DNA of 64,000 nucleotides from positions 62,001 to 126,000 of the forward strand of contig NZ_CACSJP010000011.1 in assembly GCF_902706095.1 (NCBI RefSeq), written 5' to 3'. Both the position numbers and the translations under genes were made by a program. Numbering within the stretch: position 1 is the stretch's first letter; each line of letters starts with the position of its first letter. The notes below the pieces were generated by a model that had not been told where the DNA came from, made no database searches, and was given only the letters and a program-made list of their open reading frames with translations. The DNA is from Rhizobium sp. 18065. Lineage in GTDB: Bacteria; Pseudomonadota; Alphaproteobacteria; Rhizobiales; Rhizobiaceae. Below, piece after piece: positions 43,662-53,600 of the stretch.

Positions 43662-44891
43662 ATGGACGAGACACTACTTCTGACCTTTAATGCCGGCTCT
43701 TCAACCGTAAAAATCGGCATTTTCCAAGTTACGGAGCAGGGTCCGGTCCATCTGGGAAAGGCGGCCATCGATCTCGCAGCCGTAGCTCTCACCCTGGTCC
43801 TGCGAAAAGGTCTGGAAGGTTTCAACATTCCGCTGTCTCAGCGCCCCGCCGATCTCGCCGGCCTGATCGACGAAGTGTTCGAGAAGACCAGTGCACATTT
43901 TGACCTCGATAGAATAATCGGCGCGGGCCATCGCATTGTACATGGCGGAGACGTGTTCACCGGTCCAGTTGCGCTGAACGACGAGACGATCGCGCAGATC
44001 GAAATGCTTGGCCAGCTTGCTCCGCTACATCAGCCACAGGCTCTTCGGCTGATTGCGGCCGTCAGAGACGCGCGTCCGGACCTATTTCAATCGGCTTCTT
44101 TCGATACTACGTTTCATGCATCTCAGCCTGACGTGGTCAGGCGCTTGGCAATCCCGCGCGTCTATTATGAACGCGGCATCAAGCGTTACGGTTTTCATGG
44201 CCTGTCCTATCAGTATGTGGTGCGCTCATTGCGGTCACAGGCACCAGAAGTGGCGGATGGCAAGGTGGTTATCGCGCATCTGGGGAGCGGCGCCAGTCTT
44301 TGCGGCGTTCATAACGGCGCTAGCCGGGATTCGAGCATGGGGTTTTCAACGCTTGATGGTATTCCCATGGCGACCCGTCCGGGCTGGCTGGATCCTGGCG
44401 TCATTCTCCACTTGCTGGGGCCGGGCGAGAAATCGCTTCGTGAGATAGAAGATATTCTTTACAACAAGTCGGGTTTGCTGGGTCTTTCGGGGATCAGCGG
44501 CGATGTCCGCGTCCTGATTGAAAACGACGCCGAGGAGGCAAGACAAGCACTCGAGCTGTTTACGATACGTATCGCTGGCGAGATATGCCGACTCGCCTCG
44601 ACGCTTGAAGGTCTTGATGCGGTGGTTTTCACGGCCGGGATCGGAGAACACCAACCTCTGATACGGGCGAGAGTTGCCGAGAGACTTTTGTGGTTGGGGT
44701 TTGCACTTGATCCCGAAGAGAACGCGACGAATGCCCTGAAGATCAGCACGGCGGCAAGTCGAGTAGCCGTTTATGTCATCCCGACCGACGAGGAACTAAT
44801 GATCGCTGAAGAATGCCTGGCAGTTTTGCTTTCGACAGAAAACGTCAAGGAAATGATCGAGATCACGGAAGACCGGCAAACCCGGGTCTAG
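43662..44891 (+). CDS. ackA: Acetate kinase
   Basis: A 409-residue enzyme making ATP and acetate from acetyl-phosphate and ADP. The start 'LLLTFNAGSSTVKIGIF', the central 'RYGFHGLSYQYV', 'AHLGSGASLCGVHNGASRDSSMGF' (shown in part) and the end 'FTAGIGEHQPLIRARV' are the acetokinase signatures. The length is usual for the family. It follows the Usp gene after 67 bases and is 15 bases from the phosphoketolase gene. With phosphoketolase it gives one ATP per pentose without oxygen. Confidence 0.96.
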   Translation: MDETLLLTFNAGSSTVKIGIFQVTEQGPVHLGKAAIDLAAVALTLVLRKGLEGFNIPLSQRPADLAGLIDEVFEKTSAHFDLDRIIGAGHRIVHGGDVFTGPVALNDETIAQIEMLGQLAPLHQPQALRLIAAVRDARPDLFQSASFDTTFHASQPDVVRRLAIPRVYYERGIKRYGFHGLSYQYVVRSLRSQAPEVADGKVVIAHLGSGASLCGVHNGASRDSSMGFSTLDGIPMATRPGWLDPGVILHLLGPGEKSLREIEDILYNKSGLLGLSGISGDVRVLIENDAEEARQALELFTIRIAGEICRLASTLEGLDAVVFTAGIGEHQPLIRARVAERLLWLGFALDPEENATNALKISTAASRVAVYVIPTDEELMIAEECLAVLLSTENVKEMIEITEDRQTRV

Positions 44892-44906
44892 GTGGGGAGA
44901 AAAGGA

Positions 44907-47309
44907 ATGGCGGATATGCGGACAGAGACAGACACCAACATAGGGGCGACGACCGCGCGCGAACTCGAGCTTCTGAACCGCTACTGGCGGGCCGCGAACT
45001 ACCTCTCCGTCGGACAGATCTATCTGCTCGACAATCCGCTCCTGCGCGAGCCGCTCAAGGCCGAGCACATCAAGCCGCGCCTGCTCGGGCATTGGGGCAC
45101 GACCCCGGGGCTGAACTTCATCTACGCCCATCTCAACCGCGTCATCCGCGCGCGCGACGCCGACATGATCTATGTCTGCGGTCCCGGCCATGGCGGTCCG
45201 GGCATGGTCGCCAGCACTTACCTGGAGGGCACCTACAGCGAGATCTACCCGCATATTTCCGAAGACGCGGCGGGCATGCAGCGACTGTTCAAGCAGTTCT
45301 CCTTCCCCGGCGGCATTCCGAGTCATGCGGCGCCCGAGACGCCCGGCTCCATCCACGAAGGCGGCGAACTCGGTTATGCACTGGTGCACGCCTATGGCGC
45401 CGCCTTCGACAATCCGAACTTGGTCGTCGCTTGCGTTGTGGGTGACGGCGAGGCGGAAACCGGCCCGCTAGCAGCGAGTTGGCAGTCGAACAAGTTCATC
45501 AATCCCGCCCGCGACGGCGCCGTCCTGCCGATCCTGCACCTGAACGGTTACAAGATCGCCAATCCGACGGTTCTTTCCCGCATCGGCAAAGAGGACCTGG
45601 ACCATCTGTTCCGAGGTTACGGCTACGAACCTTTCTTCGTCGAAGGCCATGAACCGGATGACATGCATCAGCAGATGGCAGCCGTTCTGGATACGGTCTT
45701 TGACCGCATTCACGTCATTCTGCAGGCCGCGCGCAGCGGCGAACCTGAGGAAGGTTGCCCGCGCTGGCCGATGATCGTGCTCAGAAGCCCTAAAGGCTGG
45801 ACAGGACCGAAGGAAGTGGACGGCAAGAAGGTCGAGGATTTCTGGCGCGCCCACCAGGTGCCGGTCGCCAATTGCCGCGAGGACGATAGCCACCGCAAGA
45901 TCCTTGAGGACTGGATGCGCAGCTACGATCCCGAAGACCTTTTCGACGGCAACGGCCGCCTGAAAGAAGAGCTGCGTGCGCTTTCGCCCGGCGGCGATCG
46001 GCGCATGGGCGCCAATCCGCATGCCAATGGCGGGCTTCTGCGCAAGGAACTCGTGGTACCGTCCATCCGAGATCACGCAGTGCCAGTGACGGATCGCGGC
46101 GCGTTGATGGTGCAGACGACCGAAATCCTTGGCCGCTACCTGCGCGACATCCTTAAACTCAACGATACCAATTCCAATTTCCGCATCTTCGGGCCGGACG
46201 AGACGGAATCGAACCGCCTCGGTGCAGTCTTCGAAGTCACCGACCGCGTCTGGATGGAGAAGATCGAGCCCTACGACGTGCATCTGTCCCGCGATGGCCG
46301 TGTGATGGAAGTGCTTTCCGAACATCTGTGCCAGGGCTGGCTGGAGGGCTACCTGCTGACGGGCCGGCACGGCTTCTTCTCCTGCTACGAAGCCTTCATC
46401 CACATTATCGATTCGATGTTCAACCAGCATGCCAAGTGGCTGAAGGTCTCGCGCGAACTGCCCTGGCGCAAGCCGGTATCCTCGCTCAACTACCTGCTCA
46501 CCTCGCATGTCTGGCGGCAGGATCATAACGGCTTCAGCCACCAGGATCCGGGCTTCGTCGATCTCGTCGCCAACAAGAAGGCGGATATCGTCCGCATCTA
46601 CCTGCCGCCGGACGCCAACACCCTGCTCTGGGTCGGCGACCATTGCCTGAAGACCTGGGACCGCATCAACGTCATCGTTGCCGGCAAGCAGCAGGAGCCG
46701 CAATGGCTGACGATGGACGAGGCGATCCAGCACTGCGAATCCGGTATCGGCATCTGGGAGTGGGCCGGGACCGAAGACAATGCTGTAGCGCCGGACGTCG
46801 TGATGGCTTGTGCCGGCGACGTGCCGACCATGGAAACCCTTGCGGCGGTGATGCTGCTGCGAGAAGCGCTTCCGGAACTGAAGATCCGGGTCGTCAACAT
46901 CGTCGACCTGATGGCGTTGCAATCAGAGGACCAGCATCCGCATGGGCTGGACGACGAAGCTTTCGATCGGCTGTTCACCACCGACCGGCCGGTGATTTTC
47001 GCCTATCACGGCTATCCCTATCTCATCCACCGGCTGACCTATAAACGCGCAAACCATCGCAACATCCATGTGCGGGGCTTCATCGAGGAAGGGACGACAA
47101 CGACGCCATTCGACATGACGGTGTTGAACGAACTCGACCGCTTCCATCTCGCGATCGAGGCGATTCAACGCGTTCCAGGTCTGGCAAAAAAAGCAAAACC
47201 CGCATTAGAGATGTTGGCAGCACGCCTGACCGAACACGATCGCTATATCCGGGAGTTCGGCGAGGACATGCCTGAAATTCGCGACTGGAAATGGACATCA
47301 AGGGCATAA
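44907..47309 (+). CDS. xfp: Phosphoketolase (xylulose-5-phosphate/fructose-6-phosphate)
   Basis: An 800-residue thiamine-diphosphate enzyme that splits xylulose 5-phosphate (and possibly fructose 6-phosphate) with phosphate into acetyl-phosphate and glyceraldehyde 3-phosphate (or erythrose 4-phosphate). Visible landmarks are 'LLGHWGTTPGLNFIYAHLNR', 'GPGHGGPGMVASTYLEG', the cofactor motif 'VGDGEAETGPLAASW' and 'FSCYEAFIHIIDSM'. Length is typical. The ATG at 44907 follows GGAGAAAAGG; a GTG 15 bases upstream is less likely. Its acetyl-phosphate feeds AckA and Pta encoded just upstream. Confidence 0.97.
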   Translation: MADMRTETDTNIGATTARELELLNRYWRAANYLSVGQIYLLDNPLLREPLKAEHIKPRLLGHWGTTPGLNFIYAHLNRVIRARDADMIYVCGPGHGGPGMVASTYLEGTYSEIYPHISEDAAGMQRLFKQFSFPGGIPSHAAPETPGSIHEGGELGYALVHAYGAAFDNPNLVVACVVGDGEAETGPLAASWQSNKFINPARDGAVLPILHLNGYKIANPTVLSRIGKEDLDHLFRGYGYEPFFVEGHEPDDMHQQMAAVLDTVFDRIHVILQAARSGEPEEGCPRWPMIVLRSPKGWTGPKEVDGKKVEDFWRAHQVPVANCREDDSHRKILEDWMRSYDPEDLFDGNGRLKEELRALSPGGDRRMGANPHANGGLLRKELVVPSIRDHAVPVTDRGALMVQTTEILGRYLRDILKLNDTNSNFRIFGPDETESNRLGAVFEVTDRVWMEKIEPYDVHLSRDGRVMEVLSEHLCQGWLEGYLLTGRHGFFSCYEAFIHIIDSMFNQHAKWLKVSRELPWRKPVSSLNYLLTSHVWRQDHNGFSHQDPGFVDLVANKKADIVRIYLPPDANTLLWVGDHCLKTWDRINVIVAGKQQEPQWLTMDEAIQHCESGIGIWEWAGTEDNAVAPDVVMACAGDVPTMETLAAVMLLREALPELKIRVVNIVDLMALQSEDQHPHGLDDEAFDRLFTTDRPVIFAYHGYPYLIHRLTYKRANHRNIHVRGFIEEGTTTTPFDMTVLNELDRFHLAIEAIQRVPGLAKKAKPALEMLAARLTEHDRYIREFGEDMPEIRDWKWTSRA

Positions 47310-47376
47310 GCCAGTCACGGCAGAAAATGAATGGAGAGGCGATCACATCTGTCGTCTACAACATACGAGGTAGCAT

Positions 47377-48015
47377 ATGCTTGCGCAGGATCTGATGACG
47401 AAAAGCCCGGTTACCGTGAACGAGCAATCAAGTGTCAAACATGCCGTAGAACTGATGGTCAGACATGGCATCAGCGGCCTGCCCGTTGTCAACGATGAGG
47501 GCGTCACAAGCGGCATGCTGACGGAAGGAGACATTCTCAAGCGCAGCGAGTTGAACCGGGCGCTTGTCGTTCCGGATAATCCAGATGACGATTTCTACAG
47601 GAGCTACGTCCAGGCGCACGCAACTATGGTTGCCGACTGCATGTCTCGTGATCTTGCCTCCGTGCCCCCGAGCGCCTCTCTGGCGCAGGTGGTCGGGCTC
47701 ATGCGCAACAAAGGTGTAAAACGGCTCCCGGTGATCGACAATGGTACGCTTGTGGGAATTGTCAGCCGTAAAGATGTCTTCAAAGCGATCACGCCGTCAC
47801 GCGAGAATGTGGCAAGTGGTGGCGACGCACTCCGGCTTGCGTTGTCGACCCGGCTGAGGTCGGAACTTGGAATCGACCTTGGTACTTTCGACTTGCGGAT
47901 AAACGGCTCGCTCGCCGAGATCTCGGGCAACCCCTTCAGCGAATATCAGAGAAAGGCAATGCGAGTGGTTGCAGAGAGCATTTCCGGCCTGTCCGGCATA
48001 AAAATTGCGAACTAG
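47377..48015 (+). CDS. CBS-pair protein with BON-like C-terminus
   Basis: A 212-residue paralogue of the CBS-BON protein at 10324-11025. Two CBS motifs ('VVNDEGVTSGMLTEGDIL' and 'VIDNGTLVGIVSRKDVF') occupy the first ~135 residues. The C-terminal ~70 residues ('LGTFDLRINGSLAEISGN') resemble a diverged BON domain. It follows the phosphoketolase gene after 67 bases and has GAGGT before the ATG, so it probably belongs to the same transcript and may sense the adenylate state that the pathway changes. No direct partner is evident. Confidence 0.85.
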   Translation: MLAQDLMTKSPVTVNEQSSVKHAVELMVRHGISGLPVVNDEGVTSGMLTEGDILKRSELNRALVVPDNPDDDFYRSYVQAHATMVADCMSRDLASVPPSASLAQVVGLMRNKGVKRLPVIDNGTLVGIVSRKDVFKAITPSRENVASGGDALRLALSTRLRSELGIDLGTFDLRINGSLAEISGNPFSEYQRKAMRVVAESISGLSGIKIAN

Positions 48016-48030
48016 AAAATGGAATCGGAG

Positions 48031-48052
48031 CCTACGCCCAGTTGGGCGTAGG
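48031..48052. terminator. Hairpin between convergent genes
   Basis: CCTACGCCCA (48031-48040) pairs exactly with TGGGCGTAGG (48043-48052) with only two bases between. It lies 16 bases after the CBS gene and 12 bases from the convergent gene's stop. No T-run follows, so it may act as a transcript-end stabiliser rather than a full terminator. Confidence 0.55.
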
Positions 48053-48063
48053 ACGTCTCGCGT

Positions 48064-48312
48064 TTAACCGGAGATAACGTCACCGGCCTGCCACTGCTTC
48101 TTACCCCAGTTACGCAGCCGCATGCGACGCGCCACGACACCTGCCAAAAGAGGTGCTATTGCGAAACTCAGGAGGACCACGACGGGTATCCAGACTTTGA
48201 GATTATCGGAAAAGGCGGGTATCATCAGCACGGCAACAATGCCTACCCCGAAAAGGATGGCATTGATCAACATGCTGCAGACGATCTTCAACCATGTATC
48301 TGTGCTCAGCAT
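48064..48312 (-). CDS. Small two-helix membrane protein
   Basis: An 82-residue protein with two membrane helices ('LINAILFGVGIVAVLMI' and 'WIPVVVLLSFAIAPLLAGVV') and a basic C-terminal tail ('RRMRLRNWGKKQW'), so both ends probably face the cytoplasm. Family not recognised. GGAGC precedes the start by about eight bases. It lies convergent to the CBS gene and may be transcribed with the DUF465-like gene upstream of it. Confidence 0.7.
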   Translation of the reverse strand: MLSTDTWLKIVCSMLINAILFGVGIVAVLMIPAFSDNLKVWIPVVVLLSFAIAPLLAGVVARRMRLRNWGKKQWQAGDVISG

Positions 48313-48474
48313 CTTCAGCTCCTTTTTGACCTGAAGCTAAACTGATCCAAATCCAGATCGTTCCCACGTGCCCACCGGGTGGACGCGTTCGCGGCTCTTT
48401 CCTCTTGGCTGACGCGCAAATAGGCGCCGCTGACCAGCGACGCCGATGCCATAATTCACCTGAAGCCCATCGCG

Positions 48475-48726
48475 CTATTCGGCCGCCTGTTGCCGTGCCA
48501 AAGTCTGGAAGATTGCATCCTTGAGCAACATCCGCGATTTGCGCATCTCGGTCATGTGGAGATCATCGACCGGTTGAATATCTGTCTCAGCCAGGTGGAT
48601 TTTATCGTTGATAGTCTCGTATTCCTCGCACTGGCGGGAAAAATGACGGTCTTCCTCGCGAAGGCGGCGCAGCAGCGCGAGACGCTCGGGGAATTCATCT
48701 GCCAGACGATGCGGGGTATTGGACAT
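48475..48726 (-). CDS. DUF465/YdcH-like small protein
   Basis: An 83-residue helical protein with the DUF465 pattern: 'EFPERLALLRRLREEDRHF', 'CEEYETINDKIHLAE' and a basic helix ending 'RKSRMLLKDAIFQTL'. Function of the family is unknown. The ATG is preceded by AGGAGTGAAC (good ribosome-binding site). It follows the universal stress protein gene on the same strand by 43 bases, so both may be induced from the FixK box at 49664. Confidence 0.8.
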   Translation of the reverse strand: MSNTPHRLADEFPERLALLRRLREEDRHFSRQCEEYETINDKIHLAETDIQPVDDLHMTEMRKSRMLLKDAIFQTLARQQAAE

Positions 48727-48769
48727 GGTTCACTCCTGTATGTGTCTAAAGGGGCGGGTCGCTCACGAT

Positions 48770-49606
48770 CTAACGAGCAAGCAGAACGGGAACGACTGCG
48801 CCCTCGAGCATATCGCGGGTCACGCCGCCGAAGATCCGCTCGCGAAGGCGAGAATGCCCGTAGGCGCCCATGACGATCAGGTCGGCGTCGATCGCGATCG
48901 CCTTCTCGTTGAGCACATCGGCAACTGATCGTCCGCCACTGGCAATGCGCTCCACCGAGACTTTCACGCCATGCCGGGCGAGAAACGTCGCAATATCAGC
49001 GCCGGGTTCTCCGCCGTTTAAGCCGTAAGATGCAGTGGGATCGACCATCGTCACCACCACTTCTTCCGCAGCCTTCATCATCTCCAAGGCCTCGCGGACG
49101 CCCCGACTGGCTTCGACGCTTGAATCCCAGGCAAGGACAATGTTGCGTGGCGAAAGGGTCGGTTCTTTTTTCTCAGGCACCACAAGGATTGGCTTGGGAG
49201 CGCTAAACAATGCGCCGTCGATCGCGCGGGCGCGCAACTCCGGATCCAGATTGAGATTGCGGCCGATCAGGACGATATCAGCATAGCGTGCCCGGGTGCC
49301 GATCTGATTGTCCGCCAAGGCAATTTCGGTCTGAAGGAGCTCCAGTTCGAAGGATATGCCGGTGGCAGCCAGGTACTCGCGTGCCTTCTTTTCGGCCTCG
49401 AGCAATTGGAGGCGGTCCTTGTCCCGTTCCTCCAGCCAGACGGTCGAGATCGCCCCCGCATAGGCTTCAACGGCGGGGGGTACGAACATCGAAACGAGAA
49501 TGGCGACCAGATGGGCCCCCTCCTTCCGCGCAAAGGCTATGGCGGAACGGAGATCCTCTTCGGGCTGATGGACGCTAAGGATGCTTATGACAGTGCGATA
49601 AGACAT
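48770..49606 (-). CDS. Tandem universal stress protein, FixK-box gene
   Basis: A 278-residue two-domain Usp protein. The second domain has the complete ATP-binding motif ('MGAYGHSRLRERIFGGV': G-x2-G-x9-G-G), while the first has 'IGRNLNLDPELR' and probably does not bind nucleotide in the same way. The ATG at 49606 follows GGAGA; an upstream ATG 18 bases earlier is possible. A perfect FixK box at 49664-49677 predicts a transcript start about 23 bases before the ATG, making low-oxygen induction likely. It differs from the 42716 Usp in sequence. Confidence 0.9.
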   Translation of the reverse strand: MSYRTVISILSVHQPEEDLRSAIAFARKEGAHLVAILVSMFVPPAVEAYAGAISTVWLEERDKDRLQLLEAEKKAREYLAATGISFELELLQTEIALADNQIGTRARYADIVLIGRNLNLDPELRARAIDGALFSAPKPILVVPEKKEPTLSPRNIVLAWDSSVEASRGVREALEMMKAAEEVVVTMVDPTASYGLNGGEPGADIATFLARHGVKVSVERIASGGRSVADVLNEKAIAIDADLIVMGAYGHSRLRERIFGGVTRDMLEGAVVPVLLAR

Positions 49607-49663
49607 ACGCGAGTTCTCCGACAATCTGAGTGGTGAGAATACGCATCAAAAAAGAAACGCGGT

Positions 49664-49677
49664 TTGATCCGAATCAA
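49664..49677. promoter_or_regulatory. Perfect FixK/FNR box (TTGAT-N4-ATCAA)
   Basis: TTGATCCGAATCAA, flanked by T and A so that the symmetry extends to 16 bases. Its centre is about 41 bases from a predicted start near 49629 for the leftward Usp gene. On the right strand the receiver gene could also be served, with a leader of about 110 bases. Confidence 0.85.
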
Positions 49678-49823
49678 ACAGGCACTCACATTTTCGAACA
49701 AGCCATGTTCGGCTCCTCAACCTCAAATGATTTCGGTCCGGAACAATATCCATTCGACAACGTTTGGAAGCTCACGTGTCCATTGCAGTTCAATGGCTGC
49801 GCAAAACCGGCTTCTGCGGTTGC

Positions 49824-50222
49824 ATGCTACCCACACGAGTGAGAAACTTCTTGTCTGAATTTTACAAACCGGTTGCCCTGGTTGTCGAGGATGAACCCCT
49901 TCTCGCACTCTACGCTGAAGATCTTTTGTGCGATCTCGGCTACGAGGTCCACCATGCCCACAATGCCGATGTGGCGGTCCCCATGCTGCAGACCCTGAAA
50001 ATCGATCTGCTCTTCACCGATATAGAAATGCCGGGTCGATGGAATGGTCTTGCTCTGGCGGTTCATGCCGCGACCGTGATGCCGGAAGTCCCGATCCTTG
50101 TGGTCTCCGGACGGCTCAAGCCCGCCCAAACAGAAATTCCTAGTTCTGCTTTGTTCTTTTCGAAGCCCTATGACGCATCTCACATCACTCAGGCGCTGCG
50201 GCTCTTCAGGAAACCCGCTTAG
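49824..50222 (+). CDS. Single-domain response regulator (receiver only)
   Basis: A 132-residue lone receiver. After a short N-terminal extension come 'VALVVEDEPLL' (acidic pair), phospho-acceptor Asp in 'LLFTDIEMPGRWNG', the Ser switch 'LVVSGR' and Lys-Pro in 'FFSKPYD', all intact. There is no output domain, so it would act by protein contact or as phosphate sink. The large hybrid kinase encoded next to it (50655-54653) uses closely similar receivers and is a likely partner. The start is uncertain: ATG 49824 or TTG 49851. Confidence 0.8.
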   Translation: MLPTRVRNFLSEFYKPVALVVEDEPLLALYAEDLLCDLGYEVHHAHNADVAVPMLQTLKIDLLFTDIEMPGRWNGLALAVHAATVMPEVPILVVSGRLKPAQTEIPSSALFFSKPYDASHITQALRLFRKPA

Positions 50223-50654
50223 TCATCGGCAGACTCTTCGAGGCATATCCTATCTTGCCGGGCATATCTATTGCGACAAGTGGCCCTTATCCCAAGTATG
50301 CTATTTGTTGGAGAGAGATGCGCAAAAGTTTACGGAATTCGGTTTGGTAAAGACGCACCAAAATGCCCAATTGTGGTCAGACCGTTTGTGCCCGCGCCCA
50401 GCGCCTCTAGGGCCTCGTCGGCCGTCTGGAAATGCCACGTGTCCGCGTCTTGCCGCATTTGTCCCCCTTAGCGGTTTTTGTTCAGAAACGCCCTCTACAT
50501 GCTCTCCACAAATATTCTGTTTGCCAGGGACAGGAACCCGTCCCAATGTCGGTCAGGCTCCGACCCACTCTGCCACAATACGCAAATACCTCGAAGCGAC
50601 TTTGATCCGGCGCAATCGTGGAGGGTCCATCTTTCCCTTTTTTAGACGGCCGCG
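50223..50654. other. 432-bp convergent intergenic region with one small frame
   Basis: The only feature of note is a 42-codon frame on the minus strand (50330-50458) with AAGGGGG before its ATG and the sequence 'DTWHFQTADEALEALGAG'. It may be a small gene or a remnant. Nothing else is recognisable. Confidence 0.35.
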
Positions 50655-53600
50655 TCAGCGCGTGACCGGCGATACGGCGTGCAGGACTTTTGTCATGGCC
50701 TCGACACTATATGGTTTCACGAGGATCTCGGTCATTCCGTTCCCCGGGAGAGTCGGCACGTTTGGATCACCCGTCGCGAAGATGACCGCGATATCGGACT
50801 TGATGCCACGAAGGATCCTTGCGAGTTCGATTCCGGACATGCCCGGCAGTCCGACATCGGTCAACAGGAGATCAAAACGATCGGCACTGAAGAGATCGAG
50901 CGCCGTTTTCGCGTCGCCGGCTTCGGTGACGGTATGTCCGAGTTCATCTAGCATATCGACCGTGTTCATGCGGATGAGGACATCATCTTCCACTAGCAGA
51001 ATATCGAGGGGGACGGCAATCGCTGGGGTCTGGGTCGGGCGAGTCGATGGCGCTGAGCCTTGCGTGGCTTGTGTTCTCTGCTGTTGATTGGCAAGGACGT
51101 GCCGGATTTTACGAGCCATCGCTTCTCTCGTATATGGCTTTGACAAGAGCTCCACCCCAGGATCCAGGCGACCGCCATGGACGATCGAATTTTCGGTGTA
51201 GCCCGACGTGAAGAGGACGGCAAGAGCCGGATCACGCTCGCGAGCGATGCTGGCGAGCTCCGGGCTTTTCAGCGGTCCAGGCATCACGACATCAGTAAAC
51301 AGCAGATCCACATGAGCACCGCTCTCAAGTATGCTCAAGGCTGCGGAAGCGTCTTTTGCACTTAATATCTTGTATCCGAGGTCCGTCAGGAGCTCGACGG
51401 CTGTGGCGCGCACCGCCTCATCGTCTTCGGCAATCAGGATCGTTTCCGATCCGCCGACAATGTCAGCGGGAACCAGAACCGTGAAGACGTCCTCTTCGCG
51501 GTCCACGCGCGGGAAATAGAGCTTGATGCTCGTTCCCTGACCAGCTTCGCTGTAGATCTTGATATGACCGCCGGACTGCTTGACGAAACCGTAGACCATC
51601 GAGAGACCCAAACCGGTCCCCTTCCCTTCAGGTTTGGTGGAGAAGAACGGCTCGAAGACCTTTTCCATGACATCCGGCGTCATGCCTGTTCCGGTATCCG
51701 ATACCGCCAGCATGACATATTGGCCCGGCGCAACCTCGGGATTGCCCTTCACGTATTCGCGATCGAGCACTGCATTACGAACCTCGATCGTGAGTTTTCC
51801 CGCTCCGTCCATGGCATCGCGTGCGTTAATGGAGAGGTTGAGCAACGCGTTTTCGATTTGCGTGGGATCGACCTGGACGTTCCAGAGATCCGGGTAGACC
51901 ATGGTTTCGATTTCCACGGCCTCACCCAGAGTCCGCTTGAGCATGTCGTCCATGGCAGAAACCTGCCTGCCGAAATTGATGACTTTCGGCTCCAGTGGCT
52001 GGCGGCGACCAAATGAGAGCAGCTGGCTGGCGAGCTTGGCTCCGCGGTCGATACCTTGGAGCGCGTTTGCAATTCGACGCTCTGCCTTGAGGTCACCGAC
52101 GAGATCTTTTTTCAGAAGCTGGAGATTCCCCGAAACGACCTGCATCAGGTTGTTGAAGTCGTGAGCAACGCCGCCGGTCAGATTGCCGATAGATTCCATT
52201 TTTTGTGCCTGTTGCAATGCAAGTTCAGTGGTCCGAAGTGCTTCAGCCGCTTCCTTTTCCGCTGTGATATCGCGACCGACAGCATGGATCAGCCGACCGT
52301 CCGGTACTGCAGTCCACGAGATGTCCCTGTAGAAACCGTCTTCCGCTCGGTACCGGTTGACAAAATTCAGTGTCCGAGCGCCCTGCGCAAGTTTTTCGAG
52401 TTCGTCCAGCGTGGCCCGCCTATCGTCTGGGTGCACGAAGTCCATGAATGATTTGCCGAGCAGCCATCGTTCCGTTTGGCCGAGAAGCAATAGGAATGCA
52501 GGGTTGGCAGCTGTGACGACGCCGTTGACATCAGCGACCAGCATGATCTCCGTCGATAGGCGCCACATGCGGTCACGGTCTGCCGTTCGGTCTTCCACTT
52601 GGCTGGCAAGATCGTTCGTCAGGTCGGCAAGCGCTTCACGGGTCGCCCGCAATTCATCGACATCGGTATTTGTACCGATCCAGCGGAAAATCCGTCCCTC
52701 GCCGTCGCGGATCGGAACTGCGCGGACAAGGTGCCATCGAAAGACACCGTCATGTCGGCGTAGGCGAAATTCGGTCTCGTAGACCGCTCCACTTTGCAGG
52801 GCCTCGAGCCAGTGGGAGGTGACCGATCCGAGGTCGTCGGGGTGGACCATCGCTGTCCAGCCATTGCCAACAAGCTCCCCTTCCACCAAGCCGCTATAGG
52901 CATAGATCCGCTCGTTGAACCAATCGAGCTGGCCATCGGCAGCAGCTGTCCAGACATGGTTCGGCAGTGCCTGCGCCAGGCCCTTGAACCGCTCTTCGCT
53001 TTCGCGCAAGGCACGCTCATTGTTGACACGGTCTGTGACGTCCTGAACGACGCCGACCAGCCGCGCGGGTTTTTCCGTCGTACCTCCTTCGAATTCCGCC
53101 TTCCGGGCGATGTAACGAAGGGCGCCGTCACCAGCGCGATGGATGCGGTACTGGACATCGAGCTGCGCTTCTTCGGTGGATCGGGTTTGCGCCGATGACC
53201 TGATGTGCCGATCTTCGGGAAGGACGCAGGTCTCTATCAGCGCAACCGGCAGGCGCTCGGCTTCTGGCACGCCGAATATCCGGCAAAATTCCGGGCTGAC
53301 ATGCACGACATCGCTTTTCAGGTCGATGCTGAATACGCCGACGCCACCGACCTCTTGCGCTCGATGCAGGAGCGCTTCCGATTCCTTGAGCTTCTTGTTT
53401 GCCTGGTGCTCTGAGGTCCTGTCGCGCAAGACCTTAACAAAACCGATCAGAGAGCCGCTATCATCCTGGAGCGGCGACATCTCGCCGCTTGCCCAGAACT
53501 CCTCGCCATTTTTACGGATATGCCAGCGTTCGTCGTTGGCGGCGCCGTGCTTCAGCGCCAGGCCCATTTCGGTCTCGATACGGTGGATGGATTGATCCGA

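Noticed and set aside
45468..46922. Long open frame (484 codons) on the minus strand
   Set aside because: It lies wholly antisense to the phosphoketolase gene, and its translation shows no domain; it is an effect of GC-rich codon use.
50098..51087. 329-codon plus-strand frame
   Set aside because: It starts inside the receiver gene and runs antisense into the hybrid kinase; no domain is recognisable.
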